Positions 25,041 through 33,847 are shown, counted from the first letter of the stretch. The stretch is DNA of 64,000 nucleotides from JANSYA01 sp965243385 (GCA_965243385.1 CBDEUV010000002.1:4340001-4404000), one strand, 5' to 3'. Numbers and translations: made by a program. The notes: generated by a model not told the origin, from the letters alone.

Positions 25041-27509
25041 ATGCAACGGACCGAACCATTAAACTTCGACTGGAGGTATGCGCCGGATATTCGGACGGAG
25101 TATCTGGAACCGGATTACGACGACCGGGCCTGGGGCGTGGTTCAGCTGCCCCACGCGAATGTCGAATTGCCTTTCAACAATTTCGATCAGACCACTTATC
25201 AATTCGAAAGCTGTTATCGCAAAGTGTTGCAGCTTGCTGATTTCGACGACGATACGCGGCTCTTCGCGCGTTTCGAAGGCGTGATGGCCTGCGCCCGGGT
25301 CTATCTAAACGGTAAGTTTTTGGCCGAGCACAAAGGCGGTTATACGGGCTTCCGTGTTGATCTTACGCCGGCGGTCCGGCGAGACGCCGATAACGTGTTG
25401 GTCGTTCACGTGGATTCGCGCGAACGAGACGATATTCCGCCATGCGGTTATGTCATCGATTATTTAACCTACGGCGGCATCTATCGCGAGGTGCAGCTTG
25501 AATACCGTCATCGCACCCATCTCGAATCCGTGCTGATCAAGCCCCGGGACGTGCTTTCTAATCGACCCGCGCTCGATCTGGACCTGCGCTTGTGCAAGGC
25601 CGGCGAAGAGCTCGAGCGCATTCGCTGTGAGTTTGAGTTGCTGTTTTACGGGCGCAGCGTTCAGTCTTTCGAAGAGGATCTGGAACTGGACGGGGCCAGC
25701 GGGCTCCAGCTCCGGAACTGCGTCCTGGCGCTGGAACCGGCCGATGGTCTGCGGCTGTGGGATCCGGACGCTCCCAATTTGTACGAACTGCGAATTCGCC
25801 TCAAGCCCGAGACCTCCGCCGCGAAAATCTTCGATGAGTCGCTGCATCGTTTCGGATTTCGCGAGGTGCAGTTTCGCACGAACGGATTCTTCCTGAACGG
25901 CCGCCAGCTGAAACTACGCGGTCTCAATCGCCACCAGTCGTTTCCGTACGTGGGCTACGCCATGCCCGCCAGCGCCCAACGTCGCGACGCCGAAATCTTA
26001 AAATTCGAACTGGGGGCGAATATCGCGCGCACCGCTCATTATCCGCAAAGCCGTCACTTCCTGGATCGCTGCGACGAGCTGGGGTTGCTGGTTTTCGAAG
26101 AGATTCCGGGCTGGCAACATATCGGCGACGAAGAATGGAAACGGGTGCTGCTGCAAAATATCGAAGAAATGATACTCGATGACGGCAACCATCCTTCGAT
26201 CATCCTGTGGGGGGTTCGCGTCAACGAATCTCAGGACGACGACGAGCTGTATGCACGAACCAATGCGCTCGCCCGCGAATTGGATTCGACCCGGCCCACG
26301 GGCGGCGTGCGCTGCTTTGAAAACAGCCGGCTTTTAGAAGACGTATATACCTATAACGATTTCGGACACTCCGGCGACAATATCGCCCTGCAAAAGCCCC
26401 GGAGGGTGATGGGCCGGCGGGCGCCGTATCTGGTGACTGAACACAACGGGCATATGTTTCCGACGAAAAAATACGACGACGAGCGACATCGCTGCGAGCA
26501 GGCGCGACGCCATCTCGCGGTTCTGGACGCGGCCTACGCCGACGACGAAATCGCCGGAGCGATCGGCTGGTGCATGTTCGATTATAATACGCACCGCGAT
26601 TTCGGCAGCGGGGATATGATCTGCTATCACGGCGTGATGGATATGTTTCGCATTCCCAAGATCGCCGCGGCCGCCTATGCCGCCCAGTCCGGAGAACGTC
26701 CGGTGATGCAGGTGGCCAGCTCTATGAATATCGGCGAAAACGCGCACTCGCTGCTGGGCGATGTGTATGTGTTCACAAATCTGGACTCGGTAAAATTGTA
26801 CAAGGGCGGCGAGTTCGTTCGCGAATTCTTCCCGCGAACGGACCTCTATCCGCACCTGCCGCAACCGCCGGTGATCATCGACGATTTCATCGGTGACGCG
26901 ATCGAGAAAAACGAATCGTTTTCCCGGCGCGACGCGCGTATCGTGAAAGAACTGCTGACGAAGGTCAGTCGTGAAGGTTTCGATCTGGGCCTGCTGGACC
27001 GCCTCAAGATGGGCTGGCTGTTTGTGAAGAATCGTATGAATTTTCAGCACGGCGAAGACCTGTACACGAAATATTTCGGCGGCTGGGGGGGAGCGGCGGA
27101 TTCGTATAGATTCGAAGGCTGGTCGGAAGGGCGTTGCCTGGCACAGATCGAATTCGATCGCGGGGATTCGACGCCCGTACTGTCCGTCGAACTCGACGCG
27201 AACGCTCTGCGGGAAGCCGATACGTACGATGTAACCCGCTGCGTGGTGCGCCTGGCGGATCGCAACGGCAATGATCTCGTCTACGGACACGACGCCTTTC
27301 GCGTATCAACGGAAGGCCCGATCGAAGTCATCGGGCCCAGGACTCTGGCGCTGGTCGGAGGTTCCATCGGGTTCTGGATCAAATCGACCGGGTCGTCGGG
27401 TTCGGCCCGGGTGATTGTCGAATCGGAACGCTCTGGCAGCGTCGTGCGCGAGCTGAGCGTGGAAAAGCTCCCCGCCGGGCCGAAGGTATTCCCATCGGAG
27501 GTGCTTTGA
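25041..27509 (+). CDS. Glycoside hydrolase family 2 enzyme (beta-galactosidase/glucuronidase type)
   Basis: 822 residues from the ATG at 25041. An ATG at 24927 would add 38 residues that do not look like GH2. The sugar-binding domain comes first (LNFDWRYAPDIRTEYLEPDYDDRAW), then the Ig-like domain and the TIM barrel (LKLRGLNRHQSFPYVG onward). The probable acid/base is the Glu in WGVRVNES (about 396) and the nucleophile the Glu in LVTEHNGHMFP (about 467). A long C-terminal part (about 540-822) looks like a beta-sandwich tail, as in DUF4982-type GH2s. No signal peptide is seen, so it is cytoplasmic. It is a single gene with no transporter nearby. Substrate is not decided by sequence. Confidence 0.88.
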   Translation: MQRTEPLNFDWRYAPDIRTEYLEPDYDDRAWGVVQLPHANVELPFNNFDQTTYQFESCYRKVLQLADFDDDTRLFARFEGVMACARVYLNGKFLAEHKGGYTGFRVDLTPAVRRDADNVLVVHVDSRERDDIPPCGYVIDYLTYGGIYREVQLEYRHRTHLESVLIKPRDVLSNRPALDLDLRLCKAGEELERIRCEFELLFYGRSVQSFEEDLELDGASGLQLRNCVLALEPADGLRLWDPDAPNLYELRIRLKPETSAAKIFDESLHRFGFREVQFRTNGFFLNGRQLKLRGLNRHQSFPYVGYAMPASAQRRDAEILKFELGANIARTAHYPQSRHFLDRCDELGLLVFEEIPGWQHIGDEEWKRVLLQNIEEMILDDGNHPSIILWGVRVNESQDDDELYARTNALARELDSTRPTGGVRCFENSRLLEDVYTYNDFGHSGDNIALQKPRRVMGRRAPYLVTEHNGHMFPTKKYDDERHRCEQARRHLAVLDAAYADDEIAGAIGWCMFDYNTHRDFGSGDMICYHGVMDMFRIPKIAAAAYAAQSGERPVMQVASSMNIGENAHSLLGDVYVFTNLDSVKLYKGGEFVREFFPRTDLYPHLPQPPVIIDDFIGDAIEKNESFSRRDARIVKELLTKVSREGFDLGLLDRLKMGWLFVKNRMNFQHGEDLYTKYFGGWGGAADSYRFEGWSEGRCLAQIEFDRGDSTPVLSVELDANALREADTYDVTRCVVRLADRNGNDLVYGHDAFRVSTEGPIEVIGPRTLALVGGSIGFWIKSTGSSGSARVIVESERSGSVVRELSVEKLPAGPKVFPSEVL

Positions 27510-27523
27510 ACGGCCGGAACCAT

Positions 27524-27559
27524 AAGCAGCCGCCCCATGGATCCGGCGCTGCTTTTTTT
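27524..27559 (+). terminator. Rho-independent terminator of the GH2 gene
   Basis: AAGCAGC-c-GCC (27524-27534) pairs with GGCGCTGCTT (27545-27554) and is followed by seven T residues. Confidence 0.7.
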
Positions 27560-27728
27560 CCTCAAGCCCTGGCCCGATCTGCCGATGATATCCACATACT
27601 ACGGGCGACCTGATCGCCCGAAAGACATATGTAGAAACCAGACACAATGACACACAAGCGCGTACAGCCCCCTCCCGGGCTATCTGCGGGGTCTGCTCCA
27701 GATTCCGCGACGCTGCACCGGGCGAAAG

Positions 27729-27775
27729 CCCCGCAAGAAAATTGACGATTTTTTTTGCGGGGACGTTCCTTTTTT
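27729..27775 (+). terminator. Second terminator-like hairpin before the flagellin promoter
   Basis: CCCCGCAAGAAAA pairs with TTTTTTTTGCGGGG (27729-27741 and about 27750-27762), a 13-base stem with one G-T pair. It is followed by CCTTTTTTCTC. It should insulate the flagellin promoter at 27788 from upstream transcription. Confidence 0.6.
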
Positions 27776-27787
27776 CTCTCCCGGCTA

Positions 27788-27815
27788 TTAAGTTCCCCGT
27801 TCCCCCTCCCGATCT
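27788..27815 (+). promoter_or_regulatory. Sigma-28-type promoter of the first flagellin
   Basis: TTAAGTTC (27788-27795), 12-base spacer, CCCGATCT (27808-27815), against TAAAGTTT / GCCGATAA: 6 of 8 and 5 of 8. The spacer length equals that before flaG. It predicts a leader of about 285 bases before the ATG at 28107. Confidence 0.55.
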
Positions 27816-27843
27816 AAACCGTAATAAACCAGGTCCAGGTGTA

Positions 27844-27859
27844 CCCGAATGGATTCGGG
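27844..27859 (+). promoter_or_regulatory. Hairpin with ATGGAT loop in flagellin-1 leader (candidate CsrA site)
   Basis: CCCGA and TCGGG form a five-base stem around the loop ATGGAT (27849-27854), which contains ANGGA, the core CsrA recognition element. A second ANGGA (AAGGA, 28092-28096) is the Shine-Dalgarno itself. A further GNRA-loop hairpin (AGAGC-GAAA-GCTCT) is at 27978-27991. Confidence 0.5.
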
Positions 27860-28106
27860 CCCGCTTGGGATCTATATACAGAAAGATTTAGTTACACCAC
27901 AGCAAGAGCCGCGGCGCATTTGCGACGGGGGTCTTGCGGGGCGGGCCAACATCCCGCCTGGTCGTTATGACCTCGTGAGAGCGAAAGCTCTGACGGCGAC
28001 GCGAGCCGTTCTGGATTCGCAGGCGATGCCTGTAGATTCGAGGGCGCTTCGCGAGACGTTCGTGTAACCCGAGGAACATCGATCACGTTTCAAGGAGGAA
28101 ACGCGA

Positions 28107-28952
28107 ATGATCATCAACCATAACCTCTCCGCGATCAACTCCCATCGGGTGCTGAAATTCCAGCACACCGAGGTGGACAAAAACATGGAGAAGCTCTCTT
28201 CGGGCATGCGGATTAACCGCGCCGGAGACGATGCGTCCGGACTGGCCGTGAGCGAGAAAATGCGCTCGCAAATTCAGGGCCTGCGCCAGGCGACTCGAAA
28301 CGCCGAAGACGGCATGAGCTTGATTCAGACCACCGAGGGATATCTCGCTTCAACCGCCGATGTGCTCCAGCGCATTCGGGTTCTGTCCGTGCAGTCCGCG
28401 AACGGTATTTACACCGCTCAGGACCGCCAGATGATCCAGGTGGAAGTATCGCAGCTGATTGACGAAGTCGATCGGATTGCATCCCAGGCGGAGTTCAACC
28501 AGCAAAGCCTGCTACTCGGCGATTTCGCCCGGGGATCGCGGGAATCTTCGATGTGGTTTCACATCGGTCCCAACGCTCATCAACGGGAACGTGTGTTTAT
28601 CGGCACCATGACCGCTCAGTCGCTGAATCTGCGACGCGTGGACGGTTCTATGGTCAGCCTTTCGACGATGGCTCTGGCCAACGACGCGATCGGCACCGTC
28701 GATAACGCTCTGCATCGTTTGAACAAGCAGCGCGCGGATCTGGGAGCGTACTTCAATCGCCTCGAGCATGCGGCGAAAGGTCTTATGACCGCGTACGAGA
28801 ATACCCAGGCGTCCGAAAGCCGCATCCGTGATACGGATATGGCCGAAGAATCCGTGGCGTTCACCAAGAACCAGATTCTGGTTCAGAGCGGAACGGCGAT
28901 GCTGGCTCAGGCCAACATCCGTCCTCAGTCTGTACTCCAGCTCTTGAGATAA
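28107..28952 (+). CDS. flaB: Flagellin, FlaB-type core filament protein 1
   Basis: 281 residues, the usual spirochaete FlaB size, with only the D0/D1 core. The N terminus MIINHNLSAINSHRVLKFQHT, LSSGMRINRAGDDASGLAVSEKMRSQI and the C terminus ESRIRDTDMAEESVAFTKNQILVQSGTAMLAQANIRPQSVLQLLR are the two coiled-coil halves that pack in the filament. FlaB forms the core of the periplasmic flagellum. The Shine-Dalgarno is CAAGGAGGAAACG. A sigma-28-like promoter and a long structured leader precede it. It is clearly related to the next gene, with most change in the middle (about 130-210). Confidence 0.97.
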   Translation: MIINHNLSAINSHRVLKFQHTEVDKNMEKLSSGMRINRAGDDASGLAVSEKMRSQIQGLRQATRNAEDGMSLIQTTEGYLASTADVLQRIRVLSVQSANGIYTAQDRQMIQVEVSQLIDEVDRIASQAEFNQQSLLLGDFARGSRESSMWFHIGPNAHQRERVFIGTMTAQSLNLRRVDGSMVSLSTMALANDAIGTVDNALHRLNKQRADLGAYFNRLEHAAKGLMTAYENTQASESRIRDTDMAEESVAFTKNQILVQSGTAMLAQANIRPQSVLQLLR

Positions 28953-29389
28953 GCAGTTTCGTAAGCTGAAGTAATACGAAGCCTCGCGGCTCATAGCATT
29001 CATCGACCTTTCGCTGAATATCTTGAGCCCGTGTGGATTCGCTTCCGGGCCTGCGGGCCTTGAAGGGGAGGATAGTCGGACACAGACAAACGGACTGATT
29101 GGATTGAACAGCGGGCCCGGCCGGAAGGCCGGTATGGTCCGTTATTATTCTGCACATAGCTTTTTGCGTTCTCTCTTCGGCCGGTAGCCGGTTGCCGTCC
29201 GGGGGGAGAATGCAAGGTCCAGGTCTCTCAACGGGGTTCCTGGGTCCGCCTTCGGCGGACTTGCGGCCTCTGGAGCTGAAGCTCCTGAGGCCTGGGATTG
29301 CTTTCTCTGTCTTTCGCGTGAGCACTCGCGCGAAAGGCCGTCGCTTCGCATGGATGCGAGGCTTAAAAGAGAAGCAAAAGGAGTGCAGG
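28953..29389. other. 437-base spacer between the two flagellin genes, made of hairpins
   Basis: No gene was seen; the frame open on the plus strand from 29192 is joined to flagellin 2 by chance. Clear stems, each perfect or with one mismatch: 29117-29132 (CCGGCC/GGCCGG, loop GGAA), 29244-29260 (GTCCGCC/GGCGGAC), 29265-29292 (GGCCTC-t-GGAGCT / AGCTCC-t-GAGGCC), 29311-29336 (CTTTCGCG/CGCGAAAG), 29343-29362 (loop ATGGAT). No sigma-28 promoter with a CCGAT -10 was found here, so flagellin 2 may depend on read-through or another sigma factor. Confidence 0.6.
29343..29362 (+). promoter_or_regulatory. Hairpin with ATGGAT loop in flagellin-2 leader (candidate CsrA site)
   Basis: GCTTCGC (29343-29349) pairs with GCGAGGC (29356-29362) around the loop ATGGAT (29350-29355), the same hexaloop as before flagellin 1. 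The second ANGGA (AAGGA, 29378-29382) is the Shine-Dalgarno, 24 bases after the first. Two such sites, one in a hairpin and one on the Shine-Dalgarno, is the layout known for the Bacillus hag leader. Confidence 0.55.
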
Positions 29390-30232
29390 ATGATAATCAA
29401 TCACAACATGAGCGCAGTGAATGCTCACCGCGCTCTAAAGTTCAATCAGTCGGCAGTGGACAAGTCCATGGCGAATCTGTCGTCCGGTATGCGGATCAAC
29501 CGCGCCGGTGACGATCCGTCGGGACTGGCGGTGTCGGAAAAGATGCGTACACAGGTCCAGGGCCTGCGTCAGGCGGAGCGTAACACTCAGGATGGTTTGA
29601 GCATGATTCAAACCACCGAGGGCTTTCTGGCGCAGACGTCGGATATCATTCAGCGGATCCGCGTTCTCGCGGTTCAATCGTCGAATGGTATTTACAACAA
29701 TGAAGACCGGCAGATGATTCAGGTGGAAGTTTCGCAGCTCGTCGACGAAGTCGATCGGGTGGCCTCGCAAGCGGAATTCAACCAGTATCAGCTGCTATTA
29801 GGTCAATTCGGGCGCAACTCGGCGGTGGCTTCCATGTACTTTCACATGGGACCCAACGCGAATCAGCGCGAGCGGGTGTTCATCGGAACGATGACGGCCG
29901 CCGCGCTGAAGCTGCGAGATGTCGACCGGATGGTCAGTGTTTCGACGCCGGGACTGTCGAATGATACGATCTCGCGGGCCGATGAGGCTCTCTCGATCAT
30001 CATGAAACAACGTGCGGATCTTGGTGGATACGCGAATCGATTGGAGCATGCCAGTCGTGGGCTTATGAACGCTTACGAAAATGTGCAGGCTTCTGAATCG
30101 CGAATCCGGGATGCGGATATGGCTGAAGAAATGGTCGCGCTGACCACGAAACAGATTCTATCCCAGACATCGATCGCAATGCTCGCGCAGGCGGGTGTGC
30201 GTCCGCAGGGGATCTTACATTTGTTGCGATAA
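29390..30232 (+). CDS. flaB: Flagellin, FlaB-type core filament protein 2
   Basis: 280 residues from the ATG at 29390, the only start matching the fixed MIINHNMSAVNAHRALKFNQS. It has the D0/D1 core only: LSSGMRINRAGDDPSGLAVSEKMRTQVQGLRQAERN and the C terminus ESRIRDADMAEEMVALTTKQILSQTSIAMLAQAGVRPQGILHLLR. It is more like typical Leptospira FlaB in the C-terminal half (LTTKQIL) than flagellin 1 is. The Shine-Dalgarno is AAAAGGAG. It ends before the terminator at 30352. Two or more FlaB proteins in one filament are normal in spirochaetes. Confidence 0.97.
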   Translation: MIINHNMSAVNAHRALKFNQSAVDKSMANLSSGMRINRAGDDPSGLAVSEKMRTQVQGLRQAERNTQDGLSMIQTTEGFLAQTSDIIQRIRVLAVQSSNGIYNNEDRQMIQVEVSQLVDEVDRVASQAEFNQYQLLLGQFGRNSAVASMYFHMGPNANQRERVFIGTMTAAALKLRDVDRMVSVSTPGLSNDTISRADEALSIIMKQRADLGGYANRLEHASRGLMNAYENVQASESRIRDADMAEEMVALTTKQILSQTSIAMLAQAGVRPQGILHLLR

Positions 30233-30351
30233 ATTTCGCGGAGCTTACAGGAATTAGCTCTGTTAATAGTTTATAATGACAAATGAACGAATCCCACCGG
30301 TGTATAAAGAAAGGCTTTTGCGGAGTTCGCGAAAGACCTGAAAACCAGCGT

Positions 30352-30383
30352 AATCCCGGAGCTCCGCTCCGGGATTTTTTTTA
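30352..30383 (+). terminator. Rho-independent terminator of the flagellin region
   Basis: AATCCCGGAG (30352-30361) pairs with CTCCGGGATT (30367-30376), followed by TTTTTTTTAT. It is a very strong hairpin and ends the flagellin transcript about 120 bases after the stop. Confidence 0.9.
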
Positions 30384-30460
30384 TAGTCCAGATGAGATCC
30401 GTTCCGGATACCTATCGGTGGATTCCTCGAAATATTGAGCGAAATTCCAGGCCGCCGGCC

Positions 30461-30940
30461 TCAGACCGGCGTGATATTCACGCTCAGCGGAATGGCCGAA
30501 TTTGGAACCAGTTCGACTTCCAGCCCGTCGCCTTCCTCGAAATCCTGAAAGCCATCCCGTTCGACCCGGATTTCAAACGGCTCCGGCATGCTCGGATGAC
30601 TTATCTCAAAATAATAGCGTGTTCCCGTCGGAAAATTCGAACGCTCGATTTTGCGTTCCAGTACCGCGTCGGTCAATGCCACCTTGCGGCTGCGATCCAG
30701 GTCGGCGCGCAGTCGCAGCGCGTCCCGAATCGTAAAGAACGCCAGGGCGCCGAAGAACAAAAGATAGCCGCCGCCCAGCCAGAGCGCATCGTCGTCGGCT
30801 CTTCGAAAACCCTCAAATACCAGAATGAATCCAGCCGCGGTCAGCGCACCGACGATGATCGCGACGAGTCGCTTACGGCGCAGGGCGGGCGCAAGCTGAT
30901 TGCGATCGTCGAGCGTTAGCGGAAGAGTACGGGCGCTCAT
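30461..30940 (-). CDS. Membrane protein with two helices, DUF3592-like
   Basis: 159 residues from the ATG at 30940, whose bases overlap the stop of the upstream gene (ATGA), which suggests translational coupling. Two membrane segments (LVAIIVGALTAAGFILVF and LWLGGGYLLFFGALAFFTI) are followed by a soluble beta domain (VLERKIERSNFPTGTRYYFEISHPSM, FQDFEEGDGLEVELVPNS). This arrangement is like DUF3592-type proteins, but the match is loose. It is paired with the LprI-like lipoprotein. Confidence 0.7.
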   Translation of the reverse strand: MSARTLPLTLDDRNQLAPALRRKRLVAIIVGALTAAGFILVFEGFRRADDDALWLGGGYLLFFGALAFFTIRDALRLRADLDRSRKVALTDAVLERKIERSNFPTGTRYYFEISHPSMPEPFEIRVERDGFQDFEEGDGLEVELVPNSAIPLSVNITPV

Positions 30941-31836
30941 TTCACTTTGCGATAGAGCCCGTCGAAATAAGCCCGCGCGCCGTGATAGTAGCCGCACTTC
31001 GTCTCTTTGACTTCAATAGTATGAAATCCGCCCTGATTTCGCAGGCGAAAATCCAGCCGGCAGCAGGGTTGGCCGCCCCAGGGGCCGGTGTTCGCAGGAT
31101 TCGCGCTGGCCGGATCGGACGGGGGGCCGCCGCATTCCGGGCGCTCGGCGTAGACTCCGCTTCCGTCGGCTTTGATCGCGACCTCGCCTTCGATTTCGCC
31201 GATGTGCGCCGTCGGTCCCCGAACGACTTCGATTAAGAAGCGATAGACGCCGGGTTTTTTGGCGATTGCTTCGAATTCCAGGCTGCCCCAGAATCCATCG
31301 TCGTAGTCTCCCGCGACGCCGGAACTGACTCCTTTTCGACCAAAGGCCCGGCGCAAATAGTCGGTGCGATCGGTCGTATAGTCCAGGGCGCAACGAAAGA
31401 ATTCCGTACGGCGCGCCTCATACGTCGCGCCCTGTACCATTTCCGACTGAAACTCGCAGTTGTATTCTTTCATGCGAATCCAGCCGCGCGAGTTGTCTTT
31501 GAGGTCGGTGCGCACCGCTTCCGGCAGCTTCGCGCGGAGTTTTTTGTACACGGCGTTGAGTTCGCGATCGGCCGCTTCAAATTCGCGTTCGAAGCATTTC
31601 CGGCGTGGCGCACCCGGTTTGAGCTTCTCGCATTTGTGTTCCGCTTCGGCGCCCTGAGTCTCTTCCGCCGCTTTCGGCGCCGGGCTTTCCTGTGGTTCCG
31701 TTCGTCTCGGTTCGGCCGGCAGCGGCCCGCAGCCGGCGCCGAAGAGCGCGACCAGGCCCATGATCCCCAGGCATGTCAGCGCGGCGCCGGGGAAGCGAAT
31801 ACTGAGATCTGTCGTACGCGAAGGGAGGTGCATCAT
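30937..31836 (-). CDS. LprI-like lipoprotein with extra C-terminal domain
   Basis: 299 residues. The signal peptide ends LVALFGAGC (lipobox GAGC). After a Pro/Glu-rich linker comes the LprI pattern (about 68-165): CEKLKPGAPRRKCFEREFEAADRELNAVYKKLRAKL, then DLKDNSRGWIRMKEYNCEF and FFRCALDYTTDRTDYLRR. The Cys pairs and LN..Y and W..Y..C residues are those of the lysozyme-inhibitor/DUF1311 family. A C-terminal domain (about 175-299) with four more Cys is unknown. It is probably a periplasmic or surface lipoprotein that resists lysozyme (inference). It is translationally coupled to the downstream membrane gene. Confidence 0.8.
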   Translation of the reverse strand: MMHLPSRTTDLSIRFPGAALTCLGIMGLVALFGAGCGPLPAEPRRTEPQESPAPKAAEETQGAEAEHKCEKLKPGAPRRKCFEREFEAADRELNAVYKKLRAKLPEAVRTDLKDNSRGWIRMKEYNCEFQSEMVQGATYEARRTEFFRCALDYTTDRTDYLRRAFGRKGVSSGVAGDYDDGFWGSLEFEAIAKKPGVYRFLIEVVRGPTAHIGEIEGEVAIKADGSGVYAERPECGGPPSDPASANPANTGPWGGQPCCRLDFRLRNQGGFHTIEVKETKCGYYHGARAYFDGLYRKVK

Positions 31837-31895
31837 AATCGTCTATTCCTGAATTGTGAGCCGGGTCCGCCCGACGGGAAGCATCCGCTTCCCGT

Positions 31896-33686
31896 TTACA
31901 ATATCGGCGCCGGGGACGCGGATTTCAGGGGATTTCCACCTTCATGAATTCCTTTCAACCCCTCCGATTCGGCGAACGCGTCGAGCGCCGCTCGGACGCG
32001 CGCCCGCCCATAGTGCCAGGACTGCCAACCGGGGCGTGGATCGGCTTCCAGCTTCCACAGGCTCTCTTGCTCTCGCAGCTCCGCAAGCCTCCGTTCAAGC
32101 CCCAGCTTGATGCGGGCGCTTGCGGCCGGATCGGCCTTTAGACGTTCCATTGCGTTCAATAGTTCGGGTACGGCGTCGTTCGAAAGCGAATCGAGATAGG
32201 AAACATCCAGAAAGGTATCGCGTTCGATTCGCAGGCCGAGCGAGCGGGACCCACTGGCGCTTTCCATGGCATCGAGTTGTCTTTGTTCTTGCTCGAGCTG
32301 TTCGGTGGACGGGTTCAACTGGCGGTCTACATTTCGGGCGACGATGAAGGCGTCGGGATTGATCGCGTTGATCGTGGTTAAAAATCCCAGAGCCGCTCCG
32401 ACCATCCCCGCAACCGCGTACTGCGGGCGACCGAGCAGAATCGCGCCGATCTTCCAGCAGAGCAGGGCCGCCAGCCAGGCGATAAACACGTACACCAGCA
32501 GTCGCAGTTCGGTGTAACCGAAGGTCGCTTCATAGAGCGCCATGCGACGATAAGCCGAAATCAGCAGCACCAAAACGCAGGCCAGCAGCACCGCGGTCAG
32601 AATTTGAAACCAGCGCTCCTGGCGGCCGGTTTCTCGTTTGCTCAGGCGTTGCGCGGCCAGCACGAAAATCAAAACCAGCACCGCAGTAATCACCAGCTCG
32701 AAGAAACCGCTGCGCGCGTAGTCGGCGTGGTTGAAATCCTTCGTCGTCGCCAAATACTCCACGCCGCCGAAGAGATAACCCAGCTGTATAAAAATAAAAC
32801 CGGCGAACAGCAGATTGACCAGACTCAGGACTGTAACCGTTTCCACGAAGGCCAGCCCGAGCATCTTCGTCATGCCGTGAATATCGTCTTCGAAGGGCGT
32901 CGTCTCCGGTTGCCCGGGCCGTTGCAATAAGGCGTAGACCAGCGCGCCGGCCGCGAACCAGGCGAGCAGGGCGATACGGAATGTGCTGCCGATTGTGCGA
33001 AGAATCCAGTCGAGAATTTCCACCGAGAAGATGCGCGCCAGAGTCTCGGCGAAGATCTGGTCGGCGGAAGCCAGCAAAGCCCCGAAAATCAGGAGCACCG
33101 GGAGCGCCAGCAGAACGCCGCGCAACACTCCGCCCCAGTGCGCGAAAATCGCTCCGCCTGCGCCCGGCGACGCGCCGTCTTCGCCTTTTGCGACTCGTTC
33201 GGCCGCGTCGCGCTCGCGTTTCGCTTTGAGCTGGGAGCGTAAATGAACTCCGGCGAAGATCGTAGCCCAGCCGACCCGTACGGGAATCACCGCGCCGCTC
33301 AAGAGGCCGATTCTATTAAGGGAACCGGCCGCAATATAAAAAGGTAAAAAGATCACGCCCGAGAATACGGCCAGTACGTTGACGATAGTCAGGAATTCGT
33401 TTTCGCGTACGGCGACCATCGCGGCGAAAAAGAAAAAGAACGGCAGCGGCCATAGATTCGCGAAGCGGATGCGAATCGCGTTACGGAGCGCAATGCCGGT
33501 GAAAACCGCGACGTAGACGGCCCAAAAGATCGCGACGGATATGCCGGGCAGGTGCCCGTAAAAGAGATGATCGCAGGCGAAGGCGAGACCGAGTGCGCCG
33601 AAGAGAATGGCCAGCGGGTTTTGGGCCGTTGCGGCGGGTTTCGGGGTCGGGCTGGATTGGTCGGGTTCTGCTTGTGAGTTCGTCAT
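31896..33686 (-). CDS. DUF4153/DUF4173 multi-pass membrane protein
   Basis: 596 residues. About 12 hydrophobic helices cover 30-450, with the DUF4173 landmarks LVNLLFAGFIFIQLGYLFGG and HADYARSGFFELVITAVLVLIFVLAAQRLSKRE. The family is found in inner membranes of many bacteria and its role is unknown. Residues 450-596 are a soluble tail with charged helices (RQLNPSTEQLEQEQRQLDAMES, ARIKLGLERRLAELREQESLWKLEADP), ending with YGRARVRAALDAF. It is separated by about 60 bases from the LprI-like gene on the same strand. Confidence 0.8.
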   Translation of the reverse strand: MTNSQAEPDQSSPTPKPAATAQNPLAILFGALGLAFACDHLFYGHLPGISVAIFWAVYVAVFTGIALRNAIRIRFANLWPLPFFFFFAAMVAVRENEFLTIVNVLAVFSGVIFLPFYIAAGSLNRIGLLSGAVIPVRVGWATIFAGVHLRSQLKAKRERDAAERVAKGEDGASPGAGGAIFAHWGGVLRGVLLALPVLLIFGALLASADQIFAETLARIFSVEILDWILRTIGSTFRIALLAWFAAGALVYALLQRPGQPETTPFEDDIHGMTKMLGLAFVETVTVLSLVNLLFAGFIFIQLGYLFGGVEYLATTKDFNHADYARSGFFELVITAVLVLIFVLAAQRLSKRETGRQERWFQILTAVLLACVLVLLISAYRRMALYEATFGYTELRLLVYVFIAWLAALLCWKIGAILLGRPQYAVAGMVGAALGFLTTINAINPDAFIVARNVDRQLNPSTEQLEQEQRQLDAMESASGSRSLGLRIERDTFLDVSYLDSLSNDAVPELLNAMERLKADPAASARIKLGLERRLAELREQESLWKLEADPRPGWQSWHYGRARVRAALDAFAESEGLKGIHEGGNPLKSASPAPIL

Positions 33687-33847
33687 GGTCTGTCAGGCAC
33701 CTCAAAGTCTGGAGAGAGTGTAGCCCGTTAGACGAGTAGATTCAAAGCAGGTGCGTGCGGGACCGGTGCACCCGGGTGCGACGGGGCCCGCGCGTTCATA
33801 CAGCGATACGAACGAAAAAGACGAAACAGGACGCCAGGCGGCTCAGC

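Noticed and set aside
26334..27290. Minus-strand frame of 318 codons opposite the GH2 gene
   Set aside because: The GH2 protein is well supported on the plus strand; the minus frame has no domain text.
27849..28067. Possible 72-codon gene in the flagellin-1 leader, looked at as a FlgM-like anti-sigma factor
   Set aside because: Its ATG lies inside the ATGGAT hairpin loop, no FlgM pattern could be matched with confidence, and the leader is better explained as regulatory RNA. The AGGTG upstream and fair codon use keep it from being fully excluded.
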